64,000 bases of DNA, from the NCBI RefSeq assembly GCF_002282855.1, contig NZ_NRIR01000011.1, positions 33,972 to 97,971 on the forward strand, in the 5' to 3' direction. The notes under the pieces were generated by a model. That model was not told the origin of the DNA, searched no databases, and saw only the letters and a program-made list of their open reading frames with translations. This document shows, in pieces, positions 31,305 to 40,836 of this stretch. This DNA is from Paraferrimonas sedimenticola (lineage in GTDB: Bacteria; Pseudomonadota; Gammaproteobacteria; Enterobacterales; Shewanellaceae). The position numbers were made by a program, and so were the translations under genes. Each line of letters begins with the position of its first letter. Position 1 is the first letter of the stretch.

Positions 31305-34300
31305 TCGCCAGTGCCGTTCATCGCGGAACCCTAGTGGCGGTCATTGTGTTGATCACTACCATTTTGGGCGTGACCGCAGCGCTGAATATCCCAGTGCAAA
31401 TGATCCCTGATCTTGAAGTCAGAACCATATCGGTACAAACCGGCTGGCCTGGAGCGACCCCGCAAGACATTGAAAAAGAGATTCTTATTGAACAAGAGCG
31501 CTATCTGCGCGGGCTGACCAATCTCAAGCGAATGATCTCCTACGCGCAAATGGGCAGCGGTACCATTGAGCTTGAATTCCCCTTCGGCGTGGATGTTAAC
31601 GAAGCGCTGATTCGAGTCAACAACGCCTTAAGCCAGGTACCAGCTTACCCAGAAAACGTTGACCAGCCACGGCTGTATTCTAGCTCCTTCTCCTCCAACG
31701 CCTTTATGCACTTTGTACTAAAACCTCAGCCTGGCAACCCGCTAAAGCTGGACATCGATATGCTGTACGACTACGCCGACGACTATGTGCGTCCGCGTAT
31801 GGAAAGCGTGTCTGGGGTTTCGGAGGTGAGTCTGCGCGGCGGTGCCCAACGTCAAATTCAAATTAAAGTGGACGCCGCTCGTTTGGCACAACGTGGCATT
31901 AGCTTAACCCAGCTGCGCAGTGTCATTCGCGCTCGCAACAAAGATACGTCTGCTGGCGATATCGAGAGCGGCAAAAATCGCTATCTGTTGCGGGTCATTG
32001 GCCGTTTTGAAGCGCTCGATGAGCTGGAAAACCTGATCATCAGCCGCAGGGACAACGCCAATATTCGGTTAAAAGACGTGGCCAGTGTAACGCTAGACCA
32101 CTTTGAAGTGCGCTCCATGTCCTACAACAACGGCGAGCGCTCGCTAACATTATCGGTGCGTCGTGAAAGTGGCTCTAACGTCATCGACATCAAGCAAGAA
32201 ATGCTGCAGGTGGTAGAAGAGATCAATCGCGAACTACTGGCGCAAAACGGCTTGGTGCTGTCACTCACCAGCGACGACGTTAAGTACGTGCAAAGCTCAC
32301 TGAAAAACGTTTGGACCAACCTAGCCTTAGGTGCGCTGCTGGCGACTTTGGTGATGTATTTGTTTTTGCGCTCGGGCAAAGCCACTTTGGTGGGTGTCAT
32401 GGGGATCCCCATCTGTACCATTGCGGCGTTTTTCGCACTAACCATCTTTGGGCGAACCATCAATGTGATTTCCATGGCGGGGGTGGCTTTTGCGATTGGT
32501 ATGACGGTGGATAATGCCATTGTGGTGCTGGAGTCGATTGTGCAGGCCAAGCGCAAAGGCCTGAGTAAAATGCAGGCGGCGATTGATGGAGTTAAAGAAG
32601 TTTGGCCGGCGGTGCTGGCATCCACCGCCACCACAGTATTGGTCTTTGCACCCATATTATTCGTGGAGCAAGAGGCGGGTCAGCTGTACTCAGATATTGC
32701 GATTGCGATTTCCGGAGCAATTATCGCCTCCATGCTAGTGGCCATTTTCGTGGTGCCGGTGGCGCTGGCACACTTTGGACGTTCGCAAGATTTAGACAGC
32801 AAGCGTCAGTTTACTTTGTCCAAACGCTGGCTTGAGCTGACGGACTTTTTCATTAAATCCAAATCGCGAGCGCTCACCTCGGTCGCTGCTTTCGTGTTGT
32901 TAATTTTAGGCGCGAGCTATGTATTAATGCCCGCCGCCGAGTACCTGCCGGAAGGGGAAGAGCCTAAAGCCTTTTCGCGAATGATTGCGCCACCGACCTA
33001 CAACCTCAGCCAAATGGCGAGCATAGGTAATGAACTCAAGGTCTATTTTGATGAACTGGTCGATGCAGATCCTGCTGACTTTAACGCAGGACGCACCAAG
33101 ATGCCGCCGCTCGCCTACTACTCAATGTCGGTGTCTGTGGGTCAGATTTGGTTCTTAAGTGCGCCGGTAGACCCGAAAAACATCAACCAGATGATGGAGG
33201 CGATTACCGAGAAGTTTCGTAGTTATCCCGGCATGCGCGCTTTCTCTGCCCGCGGGTCGATTATTTCTAGTAACGACGGCGGTACTCGCGCGGTAGCGGT
33301 TGATGTGGCAGGAAGCGATACGGTTGAGTTGTACAAAGCGGCCGATGCCATTTACCAGCGCGCTGATAAGTTGTTCGACAATCCGCAGATATCTTCTAAT
33401 CCAAACTCGCTGAGCTTAGAACAGCCCCTGATCGAAATTCGCCCACGCTGGCAGCGATTGGCGGAACTTGGGATTAACAACAACGACTTTGGCTATTCGG
33501 TGGCCGCCTTAAGTGACGGCGCCTATGTCGATGAGTTTATTCTGGCGGATGACAAGGTCGACATCTTCTTGTTCAGTGGCGCGGGTACCGAGCAAAGCAT
33601 TAGCCAGCTGGCCGAAACGCCACTGGTGACACCCCAAGGCAATGTGCTGCCATTGCACGCCTTAGCTGACTTAAAACGCACCGATGACACCAACTCGATT
33701 CGTCGCGTTGACAGTAATAAAACCGTGACGGTTTATATTATTCCGCCGCGCAGCGTCGCGCTGGAAACCGCCGAGCAAAGAATCCGCGAGGAAATGTTGC
33801 CGGCGCTGTGGAACGAAGGCCTCATTCCTCAAGGAGTCAAATTCAGCATCAGTGGTGCTGCGGATCAGCTGGAGGCGACTCGGGCCTCGCTCACAGGTAA
33901 CTTCCTGATAGCTCTGGTTTTGAGCTATCTACTGCTGGTGGCAATCTTTACCCATTGGCGCTATCCCCTATTCATTCTGGCGACCGTACCATTGGGCATG
34001 GCTGGCGGTTTGCTGGGGCTGGTGATGGTCAACGGCATCAACCATCTGATGGCTAGTCTGGGGCTGCCAAGCTTCCATCAGCCATTCGATATGATCACCA
34101 TGTTAGGCTTTTTGATTCTGCTGGGAACCGTGGTCAATAACCCGATTTTGATTGTCGACCAGACTCGTCGATACGTTATCGAAGAAGGTATAAAAGTTCA
34201 CCAAGCGGTACGTCAAGCAGTAAGTAAGCGTTTACGTCCGATTGTGATGTCCAGTGCCACCACCATCTTTGGATTGGCGCCCTTGGTGCTGATTCCGGGT

Positions 34301-34426
34301 GAAGGGACCGAGTTATATCGCGGCGTGGGCGTGATAGTGCTTAGCGGCATTTTCGCCTCGACTTTCTTGAGTTTAACCTTCCTACCAGCGCTTTTAGTGT
34401 CTGTGTTAAATGACGAGACAAAATAA
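31301..34426 (+). CDS. RND efflux permease (HAE/AcrB superfamily)
   Basis: A 1041-residue inner-membrane RND transporter with twelve helices and two large periplasmic loops. The proton-relay helix reads AFAIGMTVDNAIVVLESI, so the usual Asp-Asp pair of AcrB is Asp-Asn here; this is seen in other divergent RND pumps. The C-terminal half repeats the fold (LGTVVNNPILIVDQTRRY). Substrate is unknown; drugs, lipids or organic acids are possible. It is operonic with the adaptor upstream and followed by a terminator. Confidence 0.93.
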   Translation: MIASAVHRGTLVAVIVLITTILGVTAALNIPVQMIPDLEVRTISVQTGWPGATPQDIEKEILIEQERYLRGLTNLKRMISYAQMGSGTIELEFPFGVDVNEALIRVNNALSQVPAYPENVDQPRLYSSSFSSNAFMHFVLKPQPGNPLKLDIDMLYDYADDYVRPRMESVSGVSEVSLRGGAQRQIQIKVDAARLAQRGISLTQLRSVIRARNKDTSAGDIESGKNRYLLRVIGRFEALDELENLIISRRDNANIRLKDVASVTLDHFEVRSMSYNNGERSLTLSVRRESGSNVIDIKQEMLQVVEEINRELLAQNGLVLSLTSDDVKYVQSSLKNVWTNLALGALLATLVMYLFLRSGKATLVGVMGIPICTIAAFFALTIFGRTINVISMAGVAFAIGMTVDNAIVVLESIVQAKRKGLSKMQAAIDGVKEVWPAVLASTATTVLVFAPILFVEQEAGQLYSDIAIAISGAIIASMLVAIFVVPVALAHFGRSQDLDSKRQFTLSKRWLELTDFFIKSKSRALTSVAAFVLLILGASYVLMPAAEYLPEGEEPKAFSRMIAPPTYNLSQMASIGNELKVYFDELVDADPADFNAGRTKMPPLAYYSMSVSVGQIWFLSAPVDPKNINQMMEAITEKFRSYPGMRAFSARGSIISSNDGGTRAVAVDVAGSDTVELYKAADAIYQRADKLFDNPQISSNPNSLSLEQPLIEIRPRWQRLAELGINNNDFGYSVAALSDGAYVDEFILADDKVDIFLFSGAGTEQSISQLAETPLVTPQGNVLPLHALADLKRTDDTNSIRRVDSNKTVTVYIIPPRSVALETAEQRIREEMLPALWNEGLIPQGVKFSISGAADQLEATRASLTGNFLIALVLSYLLLVAIFTHWRYPLFILATVPLGMAGGLLGLVMVNGINHLMASLGLPSFHQPFDMITMLGFLILLGTVVNNPILIVDQTRRYVIEEGIKVHQAVRQAVSKRLRPIVMSSATTIFGLAPLVLIPGEGTELYRGVGVIVLSGIFASTFLSLTFLPALLVSVLNDETK

Positions 34427-34448
34427 AGCTAACTGGAAATCAGACTAA

Positions 34449-34475
34449 GAAGCGGCTGTTAATGGCCGCTTTTTG
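34449..34475 (+). terminator. Rho-independent terminator after the RND permease
   Basis: An AAGCGGC / GCCGCTT stem with an 8-nt loop is followed by TTTTT. Confidence 0.75.
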
Positions 34476-34549
34476 CTTCTTAAATTCAATAAAACCGGTT
34501 AGATTATAAGTGTTTGCTAAATTAATTGGCGTATATGCAAGGAAGCAAT

Positions 34550-35152
34550 ATGAAGATTCATCTAATCCCCTGGACGATAGCCGTGTTATTGGCCATTGCT
34601 CTTGTTTACTCGAATCAACAAAATAGCCAGAAGCTTGAAGCTTACGTTGCGCAAAACAATCAGTTAGCATTGCAGGTCGAAAAGCTGCGGTCTCAATCGC
34701 GCTCAATCGAAAAGGAACGAGCGCTAGAATCTCACTCCTCAGAAGAAACCAGCAATAACTCTCTAAAGCGAATTCAAAATTCAGGCTACACGGCCCATGA
34801 GCTTGCAATTAAGGTGCACTCAGGTGAAGCCGTCGACCCCGACTGGGGACCCAGAAAAGAGTTACTGGTGCGCGAAGCTGTAGCGTCTGATGAACTTCTA
34901 AGTCAATTAGGGGTGGAGTCCATTGATTGTCGAAGCCGGTGGTGTTCGATTGATATGGGTGGTGCTCTAAAAGGAAAAGCCGGCTTTGATGCGGTTAACA
35001 GGCTCATGGTGACCACTGATGAGTTGAGCTCAACTAAGAATATCTGGTCCTTTAGCAGCGCATTTGATCAACCAGACGGGCAAATTATTATGCTGAGCCG
35101 TGATAAAGCACCGAGTGTTTACCAAAGGCTAGAGCAAGCCGTAGTCAACTGA
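34550..35152 (+). CDS. Hypothetical membrane-anchored coiled-coil protein
   Basis: I do not recognise this family. I choose the ATG at 34550 (200 residues) because AAGGAAG lies 5-7 bp upstream and the translation starts with a clean anchor (MKIHLIPWTIAVLLAIALVYS). Residues about 22-65 are Gln/Glu/Lys-rich with coiled-coil character. The C-terminal part (about 85-200) is globular with a possible disulphide pair in DCRSRWCSID. It is probably periplasmic. It is a single-gene unit between the RND operon and a convergent glycosidase. Confidence 0.6.
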   Translation: MKIHLIPWTIAVLLAIALVYSNQQNSQKLEAYVAQNNQLALQVEKLRSQSRSIEKERALESHSSEETSNNSLKRIQNSGYTAHELAIKVHSGEAVDPDWGPRKELLVREAVASDELLSQLGVESIDCRSRWCSIDMGGALKGKAGFDAVNRLMVTTDELSSTKNIWSFSSAFDQPDGQIIMLSRDKAPSVYQRLEQAVVN

Positions 35153-35156
35153 TGGG

Positions 35157-35191
35157 TTTGGCTGGGACCAACCTTGTTAACCCCAGCCAAA
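35157..35191. terminator. Possible hairpin between convergent genes
   Basis: TTTGGCTGGG and CCCCAGCCAAA can pair with a loop of about 14 nt in the short gap before the convergent glycosidase. No T-tract follows in either direction, so termination activity is uncertain. Confidence 0.4.
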
Positions 35192-35205
35192 ATACTTACC
35201 CCGAG

Positions 35206-36567
35206 TTATTTAACCACCATGAAAGGGAAATTGGCGTTGCCAACTTTGCCTTTGCCATCGTAGATATAGCTAAACACTCGATAGTCACCGGTTTGCGCTG
35301 GCACGCTAAAGTTTACCGTCACTCGACGGACCTGGCCCCACTCACGACTGTTGATTTGTTCGCTCGACACAAGCTTCACATCCAGCGGCACGGCTTCCGG
35401 CTCTTTTTCAAAAGCACCGCCTTGGCTGCGAACGTCTACTTCTTTCAACAAACGCCACTGATACTCGGTTTTATCATCCTCTGGCTCGCCATAGACTAGA
35501 GTCATCTCCACGGTTTTGCCGGCGTCTAGTTCCAAGCTATCCGATGCTGGCTTGCCTTGGATAAGAATCTCGTAAGCCAGTGGTGCGCGGTTTTTCGGAT
35601 AGCTACCGGTCCAGAATCGAGTCATTTCGTCGACTCTAGCATTGGCCGAACCGTCTTGGTTAAACATGCCGTACCAAGTGGGAGTGCGCTCCTGCTTCTG
35701 ACCCCACAAGAAAGCAAAGTGACCGATATTCAGTCCGCTTTTGTCTTGGGTCAGTCCGGTATCTAAGCGTTGGGCAAAGGTGGCGGCTTTAATGCCGGAC
35801 GGTTCTTCAATTTCTCGTCCCCAACTGGTGGTAGGAACTTCCCAGTGCCCGAGTGGACCAAACTCGGTCACCATAAAGGGCTTGTCGACCCCTAAGGCGG
35901 CGTATTGCTCACCCACGTTGGCCAGATCGCCATACACTTGCACCGAAATGAAATCCATATTCGAGGCATGCTCCATTGCGGCTTTGACGTGATCCGGGTT
36001 AACCCCGGCAAAGCTGAAAGTCACCGGATGGTTTGGATCCACCTCGTGAATAAAGTCCACCAGCTCGGCAATGGCTTGGTAAGCCTTAGGATTAACCATG
36101 GCCAGCGAACCATCATCGTTGAACAGTAAGTTCGGTTCGTTGGCGACAATCCAGCCTAAGAGGTTGGGATGGTCTTTGTATTTGAGAACCTGCGCTTTGG
36201 CCCACTCAAATTGCTTTTTGACCGCGGCTTCGTCGTTGTAATCAAAGCCGTGTAGCTGCTTCTGTAGGTCGATGCCCATAAGCACCATCAAACCGTGCTT
36301 TTCAGCGGCCGCCAGAGCAATATCGGCGTTATCAGTAGACCATGTGCGAAAGGTATTGCCCCCCGCCTCTGCCAGCGCCTGATAGTTGCTGCCGTCGGTG
36401 AAACTCACGCCGGCTCCCTTCACTTGATAAGGCTGACCATTGACCAAAACACCATAGCCCTGCTCGCCCTTAACAATCGAGACTTTGGCGGGGGTAGCAC
36501 TTGCGGCAATACTCACTAAACCGGTTAGACATAACCCTGCTAAGGCTTTAATTAAGTTTTTTTGCAT
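35206..36567 (-). CDS. Secreted clan GH-A glycoside hydrolase
   Basis: A 453-residue exported enzyme with a signal peptide (KALAGLCLTGLVSIAASA) and a TIM-barrel of the GH-A clan. The likely acid/base is Glu144 in WIVANEPN and the likely nucleophile Glu235 in VTEFG. The N-terminal strand pattern (KGAGVSFTDG, GNTFRTWS) resembles GH2/GH5-type catalytic domains. The C-terminal 120 residues look like a beta-sandwich. Family and substrate are not certain; beta-glucans are plausible given the GH3 locus elsewhere in the window. Divergent from the BCCT gene. Confidence 0.7.
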   Translation of the reverse strand: MQKNLIKALAGLCLTGLVSIAASATPAKVSIVKGEQGYGVLVNGQPYQVKGAGVSFTDGSNYQALAEAGGNTFRTWSTDNADIALAAAEKHGLMVLMGIDLQKQLHGFDYNDEAAVKKQFEWAKAQVLKYKDHPNLLGWIVANEPNLLFNDDGSLAMVNPKAYQAIAELVDFIHEVDPNHPVTFSFAGVNPDHVKAAMEHASNMDFISVQVYGDLANVGEQYAALGVDKPFMVTEFGPLGHWEVPTTSWGREIEEPSGIKAATFAQRLDTGLTQDKSGLNIGHFAFLWGQKQERTPTWYGMFNQDGSANARVDEMTRFWTGSYPKNRAPLAYEILIQGKPASDSLELDAGKTVEMTLVYGEPEDDKTEYQWRLLKEVDVRSQGGAFEKEPEAVPLDVKLVSSEQINSREWGQVRRVTVNFSVPAQTGDYRVFSYIYDGKGKVGNANFPFMVVK

Positions 36568-36710
36568 ATTTATTTTTCCTTTGCGAGCAGGTTAACGGCA
36601 GGAGCTTCCCTACCTGTGTTAGCCTAGTTGATGCAGCCACTATTCGAGCTTTATCAAAAGCTTGTTGTTAGCTCATTGGACAGAGTTAGTGTGCAGCACC
36701 TACACTTCAA

Positions 36711-38711
36711 ATGCACTCCCAACGAGCACCCTTTATGCCCTCTTCGACACAGTCGAGCTACTTTAACTCTCTCAATAAACCGGTTTTTTTTGGCGCCAGC
36801 CTGATCATTTTGGCTTTGCTGGCCTTCTCTACTTGGCGCTTAGACCTTGCAGCCGATATGTTTGGTTCATTGCAAGCTAACATCATAGCCAACGGCAGTT
36901 GGTTTTACGTGCTGAGCGTTGCCGTGATTCTGTTGTTCGTAATTTATTTGGGGGTGTCTAAGTACGGCTCCATTCGCTTAGGGCCCGAACACTCTTCCCC
37001 GGATTATTCTCTCGGCACTTGGATTTCTATGCTGTTTGCCGCAGGTATGGGTATCGGCCTGATGTTCTTTGGAGTAGCAGAACCGTTAAAGCAATTCTTA
37101 GCGCCTCCAACCGCCGAGCCGCAAACCCTTGAAGCGGCCCGTGAAGCCATGAAGGTGACTTTCTTTCACTGGGGGATGCATGCCTGGGCGATTTACGCGA
37201 TTGTTGCTTTGGTGCTGGCGTATTTTGGCTATCGCCACAAACTACCCCTAACCTTGCGTTCGGCGCTATACCCCTTGATTGGCGACAAGATTTATCGCTG
37301 GCCCGGGCACTTGGTGGACATCTTTGCCGTAATTGGTACGACTTTTGGTGTGGCCACCTCCTTGGGCTTAGGAGCCGCACAGGTCAACGCTGGACTGAGT
37401 TATTTGTTTGGGCTGGAGGTTTCGACCGGTCATCAAATCACAATCATGGCCGTCATCACGGGCTTGGCCGCCGTTTCGGTAGGCACGGGTTTGGATAAGG
37501 GCATTCGACGTTTATCCGAAGCCAACATGGTGATGGCTATCACCCTGCTGGTGCTGATTTTTGTTTTGGGCCCTAGCGTGTTTTTACTGCAGGCCTACGT
37601 GCAAAACGTCGGGACTTATCTGTCGGATATCGTGCGAATTACCTTCAACCTTTTCGCCTATGAAAAGAGCGACTGGATCGGCGGTTGGACCATTTTCTAT
37701 TGGGGCTGGTGGCTAGCTTGGGCGCCGTTTGTGGGTATGTTTATCGCCCGTATTTCCCGTGGACGCACCATTCGAGAGTTCGTGATGGGCGTGCTGTTAA
37801 TTCCCACCGCATTTACCCTGTTGTGGATGACGGTATTTGGCAACAGTGCAATTGCTCTGGTCAATGAAGCGGGTGCAGCAGAGCTTGAGCAGATGGTAAT
37901 TTCCAATACGCCAGTAGCTTTGTTTGTGTTCTTAGAGCAATTCCCATGGTCTCAATTGTTGTCGCTGCTGGCTGTGCTGATGATTGTGGTGTTCTTTGTT
38001 ACCTCTTGCGATTCAGGGGCGATGATCATCGATATGCTGTGCTCCCACGGTCGCAACGATACCCCCCTTTGGCAGCGCCTGTTTTGGGCGATTGCGGTCG
38101 GTGTCGTTGCTGCGGTGTTGTTGTTCGCCGGTGGTCTGAGTGCTTTGCAAACCATGACCATAGCATCGGCCTTACCCTTTACTGTCATTTTATTGATAGC
38201 ACTGGTGGGCTTGATGAACGCGCTTAATGTGGAGCTGGCTAAGCAAGAGAGCCTGCAAATGAACGTGGCGCCGAGTAGCCCACCGCAAAGCCAGGAAGAT
38301 TGGGAGGACCGGCTGCAAAACATCATCGAATTCCCCAGTCGCTCAAACGTCAACAAGTTCATTCACCGCATCGTGAAGCCGGGGCTCGAAGAGTTAGCGA
38401 AGAAATTTGAAGAGAATAACTTAAGCACCGAGCTCAAGGTGGTGGATTACGGCGTGCGCCTCACTGTGCATCACGGCGATGAGCAGAACTTTGCTTACGG
38501 CGTATACCGTAAAAAACACCAACAACCAGATTTTAGTTTGAGCGAGGAAGAAAACGATGACGACGACGAGCATCACTACTACCGAGCCGAAGTTCACTTA
38601 ATCGAAGGTGGGCAGGATTACGACATCATGGGCTGGTCCAAGAAAGCGGTGATTAACGACGTCATCGACCAGTACCAAAAGCACCTGCACTTCTTACACT
38701 TGCTGCGCTAA
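36711..38711 (+). CDS. BCCT-family transporter (BetT-like)
   Basis: A 666-residue betaine/choline/carnitine-type transporter with twelve helices. Characteristic segments include AAGMGIGLMFFGVAEPL and WGWWLAWAPFVGMFIARISRGRTIREF. A long acidic C-terminal cytoplasmic tail (from about 515, with a DDDDEHH stretch) resembles BetT-type osmosensing tails. It likely imports choline or a related osmolyte in a saline habitat. The start could also be the ATG 24 bp downstream; neither has a strong ribosome site. No bet biosynthetic genes are adjacent. Confidence 0.88.
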   Translation: MHSQRAPFMPSSTQSSYFNSLNKPVFFGASLIILALLAFSTWRLDLAADMFGSLQANIIANGSWFYVLSVAVILLFVIYLGVSKYGSIRLGPEHSSPDYSLGTWISMLFAAGMGIGLMFFGVAEPLKQFLAPPTAEPQTLEAAREAMKVTFFHWGMHAWAIYAIVALVLAYFGYRHKLPLTLRSALYPLIGDKIYRWPGHLVDIFAVIGTTFGVATSLGLGAAQVNAGLSYLFGLEVSTGHQITIMAVITGLAAVSVGTGLDKGIRRLSEANMVMAITLLVLIFVLGPSVFLLQAYVQNVGTYLSDIVRITFNLFAYEKSDWIGGWTIFYWGWWLAWAPFVGMFIARISRGRTIREFVMGVLLIPTAFTLLWMTVFGNSAIALVNEAGAAELEQMVISNTPVALFVFLEQFPWSQLLSLLAVLMIVVFFVTSCDSGAMIIDMLCSHGRNDTPLWQRLFWAIAVGVVAAVLLFAGGLSALQTMTIASALPFTVILLIALVGLMNALNVELAKQESLQMNVAPSSPPQSQEDWEDRLQNIIEFPSRSNVNKFIHRIVKPGLEELAKKFEENNLSTELKVVDYGVRLTVHHGDEQNFAYGVYRKKHQQPDFSLSEEENDDDDEHHYYRAEVHLIEGGQDYDIMGWSKKAVINDVIDQYQKHLHFLHLLR

Positions 38712-38718
38712 TTGGGCA

Positions 38719-39624
38719 CTAGCTCGAGGTAAGGTGGCGCTCGAGCTTTTCCACCAAAAAGGTGCGAAGGGTTTGAGCGCTGTGTTTGTTGTGCTGACGA
38801 TCGGTAAACAACAAATTCAGCGGCGCATCTTCGCCCCGCCACTCTGGGCAGGCGCGAACCAAGCGACTGTGTTTTAAGTCATCGGCAACGTCCAGCACAG
38901 ACTTGTAGGCAATCCCCTTACCCGCCAATGCCCAACGTCGCACCGCTTCACCATCGCTGGCGAGCCGATCGCCTTTGACCGTAATCTCATAGCTGCGCTC
39001 TTGGTGTTTGAACCACCAATGATTGTGCGGCGAGCCGCCTAGACCATAACTCAAGCAATTGTGTTCACTTAGTTGCTTGGGGTGTTTGGGCGTGCCGTGT
39101 CTGGCCAAATACTCAGGCGATGCGCATAACACTCGATAGTTGTTTTTGAGCAAGGGCAGTGCAATCAAACTGGAATCCTGCGGCTGACCATAGCGAATCG
39201 CGATATCCACCGGTTGACCATAGATGTCGGCCAAATTGTCGGATAAGTGCACCCGCAACTGTATGTCTGGGTGCTGTACTTGAAAGTCATCGAGCCAGTC
39301 TAAAAACAAGTGACGCCCGCAATCTGAAGGCATAGAAATTTGCAGTAGGCCGCTGAGCTTGGCCTGATTTTGCTGCAGGTCGGCGATACCCGAGCTCAAC
39401 GCGGTGATGGCTTGCTGACAAACCGGCAAAAACTCTTCTCCTTGGCGGGAAAGTCGCAATCGCCGAGTGGATCGCACAAACAAGGCGCAACCCAACTCGG
39501 CTTCCAAGCGCTTCATCGCAGCACTGATTGCTGCCGGAGTCATGTCTCTCTCACGCGCTGCGGCACTGAGGCTGCTTAGTCGCGCCACATCCACAAAGAT
39601 TTGTAAATCGTTAAGAGCTTTCAC
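38719..39624 (-). CDS. LysR-family transcriptional regulator
   Basis: A 301-residue LysR protein: N-terminal HTH LSSLSAAARERDMTPAAISAAMKRLE region (about residues 16-40) and a periplasmic-binding-like effector domain. Sequence style (LFVRSTRRLRLSRQGEEFLP) fits the large CrgA/DmlR-like branch. It is divergent from the MDR dehydrogenase 145 bp away and probably regulates it. Confidence 0.88.
   Translation of the reverse strand: MKALNDLQIFVDVARLSSLSAAARERDMTPAAISAAMKRLEAELGCALFVRSTRRLRLSRQGEEFLPVCQQAITALSSGIADLQQNQAKLSGLLQISMPSDCGRHLFLDWLDDFQVQHPDIQLRVHLSDNLADIYGQPVDIAIRYGQPQDSSLIALPLLKNNYRVLCASPEYLARHGTPKHPKQLSEHNCLSYGLGGSPHNHWWFKHQERSYEITVKGDRLASDGEAVRRWALAGKGIAYKSVLDVADDLKHSRLVRACPEWRGEDAPLNLLFTDRQHNKHSAQTLRTFLVEKLERHLTSS
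38721..38750 (+). terminator. Probable terminator of the BCCT gene
   Basis: An AGCTCGAG / CTCGAGCT stem followed by TTTT lies 9 bp after the BCCT stop, inside the 3' end of the convergent LysR gene. Confidence 0.5.
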
Positions 39625-39769
39625 CGTAATTCTTCAGCTATTTTCAAAATATTTTTAATAGTGATTCAAGCTAAGGCTAGTTTTTCAACTAAGCTTGGTC
39701 AACTAAAGTTATCCCCACAGACATAGCGCCTTCGCTAAACCATTCAAAAACACTGCTGGAGAAGCATCA

Positions 39770-40768
39770 ATGAAAGCTGTTGCCTATCAAGAATCACTCA
39801 CCATAGATAATCCTAAGTCGCTGCAAGATGTGGAGTTGGATAAACCCAGCGCTGCCGGTCGCGACCTGCTGGTCAAGGTTGAAGCCATCTCGGTGAACCC
39901 GGTGGATACCAAAATCCGCACTCGAGTGGCCGCTGCCGAGGGTGAGTGGAAGGTGCTTGGTTGGGACGCGGTAGGTGTGGTTGAGCAAGTGGGCGATGAC
40001 GTTAGCTTGTTCAATGTGGGAGACAAGGTTTGGTACGCGGGCGATCTCACTCGTTCGGGCAGTAACGCGGAATATCAGCTGGTGGATGAGCGCATAGTGT
40101 CCAAAGCACCGAGCAGTATTTCGTCGGCGGAGGCCGCAGCTTTGCCACTGACCACAATCACCGCATGGGAAATGCTATTTGACCGCTTGAAAGTTGATAC
40201 CCAAAGCCGCAAACGCATTTTGGTGATCGGCGCTGCCGGTGGTGTTGGTTCGATTTTGGTTCAGCTGGTGAAACAACTGACCCAGCTTGAAGTGGTGGCG
40301 ACCGCCTCTCGCCCAGAGACCCAAACTTGGTTGAAAGAGCTAGGGGCGGATCGGGTAATCAACCACAGAAACCCGCTTAGCGAAGAGCTTGGCGAGCCTG
40401 ACAGTGTGGACTATGTGGTGAGCCTGACTAACAGTGAAGATCACTTAGAAGAAGTGATGAAACTCATCAAGCCGCAAGGGCAATACGCGCTGATTGACGA
40501 TCCAGAGAATTTCGATATTCGCGCGTTGAAGCTCAAAAGCGTGTCACTGCACTGGGAGTTTATGTACACCCGTTCCATGTTCCAAACTCAGGACATGATT
40601 GAGCAGCACAAGCTATTGGCGCAAGTGGCGTCAATGATTGATGCCGGTGAGCTTAAGACCACTGTCGGTGAGCACTTTGGGCAGATTAATGCCGCTAACC
40701 TGCGGCGCGCCCATGAGTTGTTGGAGTCACAAACCGCCAAAGGCAAAATTGTTCTTGAGGGCTTCTAA
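39770..40768 (+). CDS. Zinc-independent MDR-family alcohol dehydrogenase / quinone oxidoreductase
   Basis: A 332-residue medium-chain dehydrogenase/reductase with an N-terminal GroES-like domain (VEAISVNPVDTKIR, GWDAVGVVEQVGDDV) and an NAD(P)-binding Rossmann fold (VIGAAGGVGSILVQL). The catalytic and structural zinc ligands of classical ADH are absent, which matches the family usually annotated as zinc-binding alcohol dehydrogenase family protein. It probably reduces enones or quinones with NADPH. GGAGAAG precedes the ATG. Divergent LysR control is likely. Confidence 0.85.
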   Translation: MKAVAYQESLTIDNPKSLQDVELDKPSAAGRDLLVKVEAISVNPVDTKIRTRVAAAEGEWKVLGWDAVGVVEQVGDDVSLFNVGDKVWYAGDLTRSGSNAEYQLVDERIVSKAPSSISSAEAAALPLTTITAWEMLFDRLKVDTQSRKRILVIGAAGGVGSILVQLVKQLTQLEVVATASRPETQTWLKELGADRVINHRNPLSEELGEPDSVDYVVSLTNSEDHLEEVMKLIKPQGQYALIDDPENFDIRALKLKSVSLHWEFMYTRSMFQTQDMIEQHKLLAQVASMIDAGELKTTVGEHFGQINAANLRRAHELLESQTAKGKIVLEGF

Positions 40769-40795
40769 GCAAGCCTAATCAAAAATCTAGAGCAA

Positions 40796-40832
40796 AGCGC
40801 CCCCTGAAGTTAACTCAGGGGGCGCTTTTTTG
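40796..40832. terminator. Strong bidirectional terminator between dehydrogenase and GST genes
   Basis: An AGCGCCCCCTGA / TCAGGGGGCGCT stem is followed by six T residues on the plus strand. It serves the two convergent genes. Confidence 0.85.
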
Positions 40833-40836
40833 TGGT

